A DNA stretch of 64,000 bases, from NCBI GenBank assembly GCA_030147525.1, contig JASBVF010000047.1, positions 1-64,000 on the forward strand. Reading direction: 5' to 3'. How positions within the stretch are numbered: the stretch's first letter is position 1; every line of letters begins with the position of its first letter. The position numbers and the translations under genes are program-made. The DNA is from Bacteroidota bacterium. GTDB taxonomy: Bacteria > Bacteroidota > Bacteroidia > Chitinophagales > Saprospiraceae. The notes under the pieces are model-generated. The model had not been told where the DNA came from. It was given only the letters and a program-made list of their open reading frames with translations, and made no database searches. Positions 1-8,900 of the stretch are shown here, piece after piece.

Positions 1-132
1 CGACGCCTGGAGTGCCGGTTTTTTCCACCCGGGTTGGCATTTGACACACCGCGGGTCATAAACCCCGGCCACTCCGGGGGCAGGCTCCTTGATTGGTCCG
101 TTTCATCTCAAAAAGAAGGGATGGCAAGTATT
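1..132. other. Intergenic leading edge
   Basis: I see no convincing gene on either strand. A short GC-rich inverted repeat (CCCCGG at 63-68, CCGGGG at 74-79) lies downstream of the dockerin-like gene, which is read on the minus strand, but no U-run follows it on that strand, so it is at best a weak terminator. Confidence 0.4.
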
Positions 133-1626
133 CTAATCAAGGTGTGCAGACTTGTTGGGTGTCGATTGGTTTTTGGTGAGGATGAAATCCAGCACGTTGA
201 CGCTGCCGTTGAGGTTGACGTCGGTACCGAGGTAAACGCCGCTTTGGTTGGGTGTCGATTGGTTTTTGGTCAGGATAAAATCCAGCACGTTGACGCTGCC
301 GTTGGCGTTCACATCGGCCCGGAACAGCCCGTAGCTTCCTCCGAGATCGACCATGGCATCGTTCGAAGTAATAGCCGGGTTGTCCCAGGCCTGCGAAAGG
401 CTGCTGCTGAAATCATAGCTGGAAGCGGCAATGGAAAGCGCCAGCGCCGCTGCGGTACGAATGCCGAGATGGTTGCGGTGGCGAACGGCGAGGAAGTACT
501 CGTCAGCTGCCAGGCCGGGGAACTTAACAGCCGAAGTGCCGTCCATATCTACGACGTCGCCGTCCCGTTGCAACAGGGCCGGTTTGGTACGGACAACGGT
601 CGAGGGCGAATTTTTATCCCGAAGTTCAAGGAAAACCCAATCCACGATGGCGTCGTTGCCCGTCACTGCGAACACGCCGGGCGAGACTGTTTCGCCGCCG
701 CCTCCAACCTGGGTAAAGCCTAATGCAGTGTAAGGCTCCGAGGCTGGCAGCAGGCTGGCGGAGCGCAGGTCGTCGTTCATCAGGCCGGCGGCGAAGGGGC
801 CTTGCAACAGGATTTTGGGATTGATTTTCACAGCGCCCTGCCCCAGCGTCCAGGTGCTGAAGGCGTCGATGTTGGCGGTTTCAACCCAGTTGGCTGCGGG
901 GTCGGAATCGGTGGCGGGGTAGTTCGTCCAGTTGGCGCCGTCGTACCGCCAGGGTTCCAGCTCTGCTTCGGTGAGGCCGTTCAGTTCGCCGTCAAAATAC
1001 AGGAAACGGACACTGGCATCCAGCCCGGCATTGTTGGCGGGGGTGATGGTGAAATGCCGCTCAATGCCCTCCAGCCCGAGGATGTCCTGCGGCTCGTGTC
1101 CCCGCCGGATTTCGGTGCTGCCAAGGTTTTCCGTGCTGGTGATTTCCAGGCCGATGTTGCCGGGGTTGGCTGCGCTGGGGGCATCGAGCGGGACGGTTTT
1201 GATGATTTCCCCGCCGTTGGGGCCGATGATGCGGCTGCTTTCTTTTTCCCCGGCAATCTGGCCGTTCGTGTTTCCGAGTGTGAGGTCGTGGCCGTTCAGG
1301 TCGAGGTGGCCGGCGGTCATGCGGAGTTCATATTCCACGGCGGCGGCCTGTCCCAGTTGGGCAGTTCCGGCCGTTTTGTCAATTTCCAGATGGTAAAAAG
1401 TAGTTTCCGAAGTGCCGCCGATGGACGGTGAGGCAGCGTCACCGGTGAGCGCCACCTCACCGCCGGTGGCGGTGAACGTGGCGTTGTTTTGCCAGTTGGC
1501 ATTTTTCAAAACAACCTGCGCATCGCCGGTAGTTTTGACCTCGCCGCCTGCGATTTTGAGTGTAAACTGCGCCTGCCCGGCCATCCAGCAGACCATTGCC
1601 AATATTGTGAGCGATTGTTTTTTCAT
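133..1626 (-). CDS. Secreted protein with two C-terminal dockerin-like repeats
   Basis: Predicted exported protein of 497 aa. The ATG at 1626 follows an in-frame TTG at 1629 and opens a clear signal peptide (MKKQSLTILAMVCW...GQAQ). The body is beta-rich with many Gly/Thr/Asn residues, as in large Bacteroidota surface proteins. The last ~65 residues hold two near-identical dockerin-type-I-like units, each with DVNxNGSVNVLDF followed by ILTKNQSTPN. The Asp/Asn spacing resembles an EF-hand calcium loop. At DNA level the two units are strongly similar direct repeats (about 152-222 and 244-317). There is no type IX sorting domain. It is last in a same-strand unit with the S74 protein (35-nt gap). 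Function is unknown; surface attachment or complex assembly is inferred from the dockerin-like tail. Confidence 0.75.
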   Translation of the reverse strand: MKKQSLTILAMVCWMAGQAQFTLKIAGGEVKTTGDAQVVLKNANWQNNATFTATGGEVALTGDAASPSIGGTSETTFYHLEIDKTAGTAQLGQAAAVEYELRMTAGHLDLNGHDLTLGNTNGQIAGEKESSRIIGPNGGEIIKTVPLDAPSAANPGNIGLEITSTENLGSTEIRRGHEPQDILGLEGIERHFTITPANNAGLDASVRFLYFDGELNGLTEAELEPWRYDGANWTNYPATDSDPAANWVETANIDAFSTWTLGQGAVKINPKILLQGPFAAGLMNDDLRSASLLPASEPYTALGFTQVGGGGETVSPGVFAVTGNDAIVDWVFLELRDKNSPSTVVRTKPALLQRDGDVVDMDGTSAVKFPGLAADEYFLAVRHRNHLGIRTAAALALSIAASSYDFSSSLSQAWDNPAITSNDAMVDLGGSYGLFRADVNANGSVNVLDFILTKNQSTPNQSGVYLGTDVNLNGSVNVLDFILTKNQSTPNKSAHLD

Positions 1627-1664
1627 CAAAAAAATTATTTAAAACAGGTTAAAAACTGCGGATA

Positions 1665-4600
1665 CTATTCCTTGACCGGTTGATCCTCAGGGAGTGTGGC
1701 ATCCATTTTTGCTTGTATTTCCAGCGTGGCTTCGATTTTTGCCAACCTGGCTTTCAGGCTATCCATTTTATCCAGACGGGCTTGCAGCGTTGTATTTTCC
1801 GCCTGCAAAGCCCCGATCATTTCCTGTTGTTCCTGTACCGCCTTTACGAGCAGGGGGGTCATTTTCCCGTAATCCATCATCCAGGGGTTAGTCTTTAAAT
1901 CTACGCCGCCGGGGGTAACAGCATTGGGGTAGTGCTCATACACCTGCTGGGCGATGAAACCAGTTTGCGGTTTTCCGGGGTCGTCCCGGTACACATAATC
2001 GGTCACCTGTATCTGCATCAGGTCGCTCAGCCCTTTGGCAGTGGGCTGGATGTTGGTCTTCAGGCGTTCGTCGGAGGTGGTATTGTAATCCACGCTGGAT
2101 GAGGAGATCTGCCGGACGGCGCCTATTTCGGTGCCATCCGGGCGGCTGAAGGAAATGAAGCGGTTGTTGGCGGATTGGGAGTTCTGACCTGCTTTTATCT
2201 GCAAACCATTTGACCATCCTGCATTACCCGTATTTTCGATGGTCGCAACAAATTGCCCGGCAGTAGCAAAACCATCTGTGACGTGAAGGCGAGAACCCGG
2301 TGAAGCGGCGCCGATTCCCGTATCGCCGTTTTCATCAATAAAAATGCGACCGTCCGCCAGGGAAACCGAACCGGAAACGGGGTCAACGCCAAACACTTGT
2401 GTTTTGGGTATTACAAAAGTTTTGAACCTGGCATCCCAGGCACTGGAAATGCCATTTCCGCCCATCCGCCCGCCAGGATATGGGTTAGCGCCCGAAAGTT
2501 GCAGTTGATAACTGTCACCTGAACTGAATGAGGCTGTGTATTGGTTGCCGGCCGTTACAGCTACTCCGGTTGTCAGCTGGTAACTTGCCCACAAGCTTGC
2601 AGTACCGCTGACAGGCTGTTCATGGAGGAGGGGGCCGGAGACGCCTTCACCTTCGTAAATCTTCAGGGTTCCGCTTCCGATTGGATCTCCATTATGATTG
2701 ACGTCAACCTGCACCAGGTTGCCAGATCTTTCAGCTGTAAAAGACTGCCATGTTTCCTGAGCAGGTGAAGGAGAGACCGCACTGGGGCCGGATTCCTGGC
2801 TTGCATCCTGCAATGGCGTCCCGTTCGTTGGCGCAGCCCCAAAAAGTGAATCTATGGTCCAATCTTCGATCAGTTCTCCCGGGGCCGACCAGGTCATAGT
2901 GCCATTGGCGTCGGACACCGGGATATGGCCGGCCTGCTGGTTGCCGTCCACCATGCGGATAGCGCCAGCCACATGGAGCTTTTCAGAAGGGGAGCTTGTG
3001 CCGATGCCCACATTGCCGCTGGTAGCTGAAAACTGGTTGTTTCCGTTGATGGTCCAATCGCCGTCATCTGAGGAAATAATGGTAGCCGGGTCGGTCCACG
3101 TCATGGTGCCATTGGCGTCGGACACCGGGATATGGCCGGCCTGCTGGTTGCCGTCCACCATGCGGATAGCGCCTTCGACATGGAGTTTTTCAGCAGGGGA
3201 TGTAATGCCGATCCCCAAACGGCCTTGCTCGTCGAGCGTCATTCTGATGGGGATGTCTTCCGGTGAGGTGGTGCCATTGGCTTTTGTGGCAAAATGAAGT
3301 TTGCCTCTTGAGTTGTTATTAGTTCTTTCATGCACAATAGCTGCTCCGATAACATTAACCGAGGATGAGCTTTGAAACCCTATCCCAACACCTGTGTTGT
3401 TCTGGTTCAGGTTCCGGGTAAAAACCGCCGCCAATTCACTGACATCAATTGAATCGGTGCCAAACATGCAATTGGCAGTATCTCTTACGGTGAGTTGCCA
3501 CCGGTTCTGGGTAGGCGCCATGCTGCCGATGCCTACATTCCCTTCGTTGGTATTGGCGATGTTCGTACCGCTGGAAACTGCCCAATGCTCATCTACGGCT
3601 AAAGAAGACAAGTCCACCGTATTTCCACCGGTTATGGTCAGGTTTGAATTGGAAAGGGAAAGCGTCTGTGCATCGGTATTGTCCAGGTATGGGCTTAGGT
3701 CCACCGACCCGCCGTTGGTCAGGTTCAACGTATTCGAGTTTAACGACAGGGCCTGCGCATCTGTATTGTCGAGGTAGGGGCTTAAATCCACCGATCCGCC
3801 GTTGGTCAGGCTCAGGGTGTTGGCATTCAGGGACAGCGATTGCGCATCGGTATTGTCCAGGTAGGGACTGAGGTTCACGGTTTTGGGTGCTTCCCCATCT
3901 CCCGTGATTGAAATTTGCAAGTTGTTGCCGGAGAGGTCAAACTGATCGATTTTCTGAACAATTTCCGTTTGGTTGTAATATCCTGTGATGTTTCCGTCCA
4001 GGTTATAAACAGGCAAAAAGCCGTTGCCGGATGGAATAGACAGCACCTGCAATTCGTAGCTCCCGGTACTGCCGTTCGCCACATACGCATAGCTGCCTTC
4101 GATATCGAAGTAAGAAGGGCTGCCGCCTATGTTGAGGGACTCCAGCAATTGGGCTGCTGTTGGATCGGAAATATCGATGATCTGGAAAAGAGAGTTGGTT
4201 TGATCCAGTACAAAAGCATAATTAGCATTGGTACGCACCTGCCTGGGGTCAGAACCCAGGCTGACCGAATGCACGACCGAAGCCGTGAGCGGGTCGCTGA
4301 TGTCGATGATCTCCAGCAGGTCGTTTCCATTGTTGGCCACGTAGGCGTAGGTGCCTGAAACGGAGACCGATACAGGGTCAGAACCCAGGCTGACCGAATG
4401 CACGACCGAAGCATTGGCGATATCGGAAAAGTCGATGACCTCCAGTTTGTCATTACCCGTATTGGTTACAAAAGCATAATTCCCGCTGAAAGCAATATCC
4501 ACCGGGTGAGAGCCGAGGGACAAAATTTTGATCGTACTGGTGGAAAACTCCCGTATTTCCAGTTGTCCACCAAAAAAGCTGGAATGGGTGAAGAGGATAT

Positions 4601-5246
4601 CGTCGTTGTAGAACTTCAGGTAATACTTTGTGCCGAGGCCGTCCGAATAGTCGTCCTGCATCGTGGGGTTTGAAGGGGAGGAAAGGCTAAGCAATTCGAC
4701 CCTGTTTCCATCGGAGATCGCAGCGATGGAAGGTCTGGCATCCATCGCAGTCAGAGAAGCCATGAGAACGGGGTCGTAGTTTGCCAGTTGAGTGATATTG
4801 GCCGGATCGCTCACATCATACACCACAAAACTGGATGCTCCGGCATTCTCCCGCAGGACGTAAGCATAATCACCCACTACTTCCACACCGGCGGGTAAAT
4901 CCATGAGGGAGGCCGTGTACATCACGCTGTCAGGAAACCCGGCAGCACCGGCGAGGGCCTCCCTGTCGGGGGCCGGGGCAACCCGCAGCCAGGCAGTGCC
5001 GTCAAAATAATAAAAACTGCTATCGGAATTGACGAACACCAGAAGCCCGGTGGCGGGATCAACGATGGCGTCCCGTTGCGTGTCTGTCATTCTGGGAACC
5101 AGCATTCCCTTGCCGGTGCTTTTCAGGTCGAGTACGGCGGTAGGGGCGGGATCAGAGCCATCTTCGTTGATGCTTACCTGGGCGTTCAGGCACAGCGGCA
5201 GGAGCCAAAACAGAAAGACAAGGGTGCGAAGGATAGACATTTTCAT
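1665..5246 (-). CDS. Large exported LVIVD-propeller / peptidase S74 surface protein
   Basis: Predicted 1193-aa tail-fibre-like surface protein. I chose the ATG at 5246 because it opens a signal peptide (MKMSILRTLVFLFWLLPLCL) and avoids overlap with the upstream gene. Order: a Bacteroidota module of the LDLKSTGKGMLVPRMT type (~30-90); LVIVD-like propeller repeats of ~43 aa (~110-430); three YLDNTDAQ repeats (~455-545); several GNVGIG...EKLHV...GAIRMVDG modules (~560-770); and a C-terminal peptidase S74 intramolecular chaperone (~1045-1130). The S74 domain has the Ser-Asp dyad at S1058-D1059 (TSDERLKTNI) and the later FIAQQVYEHYP motif, then a coiled coil (~1132-1182). In this family S74 trimerises the fibre and then cleaves itself off. 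No phage genes are nearby, so a host surface role is likely. Confidence 0.85.
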   Translation of the reverse strand: MKMSILRTLVFLFWLLPLCLNAQVSINEDGSDPAPTAVLDLKSTGKGMLVPRMTDTQRDAIVDPATGLLVFVNSDSSFYYFDGTAWLRVAPAPDREALAGAAGFPDSVMYTASLMDLPAGVEVVGDYAYVLRENAGASSFVVYDVSDPANITQLANYDPVLMASLTAMDARPSIAAISDGNRVELLSLSSPSNPTMQDDYSDGLGTKYYLKFYNDDILFTHSSFFGGQLEIREFSTSTIKILSLGSHPVDIAFSGNYAFVTNTGNDKLEVIDFSDIANASVVHSVSLGSDPVSVSVSGTYAYVANNGNDLLEIIDISDPLTASVVHSVSLGSDPRQVRTNANYAFVLDQTNSLFQIIDISDPTAAQLLESLNIGGSPSYFDIEGSYAYVANGSTGSYELQVLSIPSGNGFLPVYNLDGNITGYYNQTEIVQKIDQFDLSGNNLQISITGDGEAPKTVNLSPYLDNTDAQSLSLNANTLSLTNGGSVDLSPYLDNTDAQALSLNSNTLNLTNGGSVDLSPYLDNTDAQTLSLSNSNLTITGGNTVDLSSLAVDEHWAVSSGTNIANTNEGNVGIGSMAPTQNRWQLTVRDTANCMFGTDSIDVSELAAVFTRNLNQNNTGVGIGFQSSSSVNVIGAAIVHERTNNNSRGKLHFATKANGTTSPEDIPIRMTLDEQGRLGIGITSPAEKLHVEGAIRMVDGNQQAGHIPVSDANGTMTWTDPATIISSDDGDWTINGNNQFSATSGNVGIGTSSPSEKLHVAGAIRMVDGNQQAGHIPVSDANGTMTWSAPGELIEDWTIDSLFGAAPTNGTPLQDASQESGPSAVSPSPAQETWQSFTAERSGNLVQVDVNHNGDPIGSGTLKIYEGEGVSGPLLHEQPVSGTASLWASYQLTTGVAVTAGNQYTASFSSGDSYQLQLSGANPYPGGRMGGNGISSAWDARFKTFVIPKTQVFGVDPVSGSVSLADGRIFIDENGDTGIGAASPGSRLHVTDGFATAGQFVATIENTGNAGWSNGLQIKAGQNSQSANNRFISFSRPDGTEIGAVRQISSSSVDYNTTSDERLKTNIQPTAKGLSDLMQIQVTDYVYRDDPGKPQTGFIAQQVYEHYPNAVTPGGVDLKTNPWMMDYGKMTPLLVKAVQEQQEMIGALQAENTTLQARLDKMDSLKARLAKIEATLEIQAKMDATLPEDQPVKE

Positions 5247-5292
5247 TTTTTGATGTTGAAATTTTTGTGAAACAAACAGCAAACTCCGAGAC

Positions 5293-5832
5293 TCATTCGC
5301 CTCCGGCAAGTGCCTGCACCAACCGCTGCCATTCCTTTTCGGAACCGACCTGGTAACCGGCAGCTTCCACGGTTTTCCAGGTATTCCCAACCTGGGCCGA
5401 AGCGATAAAAAGTCTGGGAAAATGCGTCCCTTCGATGCGGAGAACCGGCAGGCTGTCGCCGGCGTCGTTGCCCCAGTTCAACCGGGCAACCCTGACATTT
5501 TTCAGCGGCTCCCGGTGAAGTACCCGCCCGCCTTGCAGCAGCCGGATTTCATCGAGGTCAATTTGCAGCGAACAGGCGCCGGAGGCGTTTTGCCGGAGCC
5601 TGATAAAAAAGTAAACATTGAGCAAAACCAGCAGCGCCAGCGCCAGCGCAATCAGCAACTGTGCACCCCTTAGTTCCAGCAACAGGTGCAAACCGGCGCC
5701 CGTCAGCAGCAAGGGCAATACGACCGATTTGAAAAAAACGCCGGCCCTGTTTACGCTTGCTTTCGATTTGCTGGGGAAGAGGGAAATAGGCCGGGCTTGA
5801 AAAAGCGGGGGTAAAACTTTGGCTTCGTGCAT
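5293..5832 (-). CDS. Small membrane protein with PH-like soluble domain
   Basis: Protein of 179 aa that I cannot assign to a named family. After a ~30-residue basic N terminus it has two adjacent hydrophobic segments (about residues 33-55 and 57-78). A soluble ~95-aa domain follows with the pattern of bacterial PH/YcxB-like domains (IDLDEIRLLQGGRVLHREPL, then alternating strands, then a C-terminal helix ending WQRLVQALAGG). It starts the same-strand unit with the S74 and dockerin-like genes (46-nt gap to the next start). The palindromic sites at 5891-5948 lie just upstream of it. Confidence 0.7.
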   Translation of the reverse strand: MHEAKVLPPLFQARPISLFPSKSKASVNRAGVFFKSVVLPLLLTGAGLHLLLELRGAQLLIALALALLVLLNVYFFIRLRQNASGACSLQIDLDEIRLLQGGRVLHREPLKNVRVARLNWGNDAGDSLPVLRIEGTHFPRLFIASAQVGNTWKTVEAAGYQVGSEKEWQRLVQALAGGE

Positions 5833-5890
5833 GATGGCTGCATTTGGTGTTTTTCAATGCCGCAAGTATGCAGTCATTGCATGCTGACAA

Positions 5891-5948
5891 ATGCGAAACA
5901 TGTACTGAGAAACCCGAAAAAAGGCAGGGCAAATGCGAAATTTCGCAT
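5891..5948. promoter_or_regulatory. Operator-like palindrome plus half-site
   Basis: ATGCGAAATTTCGCAT at 5933-5948 is a perfect 16-bp palindrome. Its half, ATGCGAAA, recurs at 5891-5898, exactly 42 bp (about four helical turns) away. The pair lies between the hybrid sensor-regulator gene and the start of the PH-like/S74/dockerin unit, the place where a regulator of that unit would bind. Binding is inference. Confidence 0.45.
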
Positions 5949-8900
5949 TCACAGGTAGTCGCTGGGCAGCTTTCCGTAGCGTTTTTGAAAAAGGGAAGAA
6001 AAGTAATGGGCGTCTTTGAACCCGACCCGGTAGCTGACTTCCGAGACACTCCGGCAGTCGCCGTTTTCGAGCAGACGGCGGGCGTATTCGAGCTGGATTT
6101 CACGCTGGTATTCCTTCGGGGTGAGGCCGGTGACGGCTTTTATTTTTTGCTGAAAACGCCGGGTACTCATGGCCAGGTCATAAGCCAGTTGCCCGATGCT
6201 GAACTGGGTGTTGCCGATGTTTTCCAGGATAATTTTCTCGACTTCCGAGAGCCATTTGAGGTCAGCGGCTGACAGCTTTTCCCCGGCGGGCTGAGGAGCA
6301 GCATCCGCTTTGCCGGCAGTCTTCGCTTCCAGCCGTCCCCGGTTGTTTTTGATCAAATTATCCACCCGTGCCAGCAGTTCCGCTTCCTGGAAAGGTTTGA
6401 CCATGTAGTCGTCCACCCCGATGCGGAGCGCTTCCAGTTTGGTCTCCATTTTTTGCCGGGCCGTCAGCATGATGACGGGGATGTGCCAGAAGTCGTCGTG
6501 CGCTTTCAATTCCCTGAGCAGTTCGAAGCCATCCATCACGGGCATCATGATGTCGGAAATGATCAGGCTGACGTCCGGGTTTTCCGACAATTTTTCCAGG
6601 GCCGCCTGCCCGTTTTCAGCGGTGATGACCCGGTAGTTTTCCAAAATGATTTTGATGAAAGCAAGCAGGCTGGCGTTGTCTTCGACCACGAGGATGGTTT
6701 CCCCGGAACCGTTCCCCGGCTCGATGGCGGGGGCTGCAACGATCGTTTCCACTTCCGGCGTTTCACTCGTAGCGGGCAGGTGTCCGAAGGTTTCAACGAG
6801 CGGCAGTTGCAGGAAAAAAGTGCTGCCGTGGCCCGGTTCGCTTTCCGCCCACACCCTGCCTTCCATCAGCCCGGCGAGTTCCCGGCAAAGGGCCAGCCCG
6901 ATACCCGTGCCGCCCGCCTTTTCATTTTGAGCGGATTGGTAAAACCGCTCAAAAACCCGTTCAAGGTCCTCCGGCAGGATGCCCGGCCCGGTGTCGGTCA
7001 CGCTGAAGTGCAGGTGGTTGTCCCGGCGGGTTACCGCTGTTTTTACCCGTCCGTTTTGGGGGGTGAATTTGATGGCGTTTGATAAAAAGTTGGACAGGAT
7101 TTTTTCCAGCTTACCCGGGTCGAGCAGCAAATGAATGGCGGTCTCCATCCGGAAGGTCAAATCCAGCCTGATGCCTTTTAGACTGGCGGTATTTTCAAAG
7201 CCGGACAAGATTTTTTTGACCAGAGGATACAGCAAAACGGGCTGATCCTCTACCTTCAGTTTGTTCGCATCGAGGCTGGAAAGGTCGAGCAGTTCGTTGA
7301 TGCGTTTGAGGAGTTGCCGGCCATTTTGCCGCATCAGGCTGAGCAGGGTGAAATCCCGGTTTTCCAGGCGTTTCCTTTTCAGAACGCTGTCCAGCGGGCC
7401 AAGTATCAGGGTCAGCGGCGTGCGCAGTTCGTGTGAAATATTGGTAAAAAAGCGGGACTTCACCTCGTCGAGTTCCCGGAGTTGTTCGGCCTGTTTTTCA
7501 ATGAGCTGCTTATCCGATCGGATTTTCTGCGTCCGTTCTGCCACCATCCGTTCCAGCAAAAGCTGCTGCTTTTTGAGCGACTGAATGCGCCAGTTGTAAA
7601 ATTGCCAGATGCCGATGGCAATGGCCAGGGCAAAAGCAGCCAGGAACCACCACTGCAAATAGAAAGGCCGTTTCATCAGAATGCGCACTGCCAGTTGGTC
7701 GGTGGAGTAGCGGTTTTCCCGTCCCTTCGCCCTCACCCTCAGGGTGAAATTTCCATAGGGCAACCCGCTCAGTTGTAGGGTGTTGGCGTTAATTTCGGTC
7801 CATTCGTCGCCCAGGCCTTCGATGAGGTAGCTGTATTTTACCCGGTCGGAGTAGAAATAATCCAGCAGGGATATTTTGAACGTGATGAATTTATCCTCCG
7901 GGTTAAATACGAGCCGGTTTTCGAAGGCGGCCATTTCGGTGACATTTTTCAAAGTTTCTTCCTTCCCTGAAAAAACATGCACCGCCGACCACCTCAATGG
8001 CGCTGCGTATGCTTCCCGGTTATGAAAATCCCTGGGGTGAAATGCCGTCACGCCGTTCAACCCTCCGAAATAGATGCGGCCGTCAGCGGACTGAAAATAG
8101 GACAGCCGGTTGAACTCATTGTGCGTGATGCCCTGCTCTTCAAAGTAGGCATTGATTTCACCCGAAAGTTTGTCAAACCGGATCAGCCCGTTTGCGCTGC
8201 TGATCCAGAAGTGGCCGGATTCGTCTTCGAGAATGGCGTACAGTTCGTTGCTGGGCAGGCCGTTCGCCCGGGTCAAATGCTGTTGAACGCTTGCGTTACC
8301 CTGCGCATCGAAAGCGACTTTCAACAGGCCGGCGTCGCCCGTTGCCAGCCAAAGCGGCCCGCCGGGATCTTTGTAAATGAAATTGAACTGGTTGGCCGGC
8401 AGGTAAAATCCGCCCATTTGCTGTTCGCCGTAAGCGGCGATGATGCCTTTTTGTTTGTCAAGGAGGTAAAGCCCGTTTTGGGCGGCCATCCAGATGCCCT
8501 TTTCGTCTTCGAGGAAATGCCATTTTTCGGCCTCTTTCAGTTTGTCAAAACCATTGTACCGGTCGAACAGCTGCGGTTTGCCGTGCTTTTTTTCATTAAA
8601 AAAATAAAGAAACTCCCGCCTCAGGCCTACCCACCAGGTTTCGGAGCCGTCCTGAAAAAAAGACCAGATACGGGGCGGGCTGCCCTCCCGGATCGTTAGG
8701 CTGGAAACGACATTCCCCAGGCTGTCCAGCTGGTTCAGGCGGTCGTTGGCTGTCCAGAGTTCTCCCCGGCGGGTTAGCAGCATGGGGAAACACTTGATAT
8801 CTTTTAACCGGCGACTGGCATCGCTGTAGGAGCGCAAAGCCCCGGTTTTTAAATTCAGCAGACTGCCGTCTTTGCTTGAATTTACGAACAGGTAATCCCC

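Noticed and set aside
34-723. 229-codon plus-strand open frame
   Set aside because: Antisense to the dockerin-like gene, whose signal peptide and repeats are clear; composition and start context do not support it.
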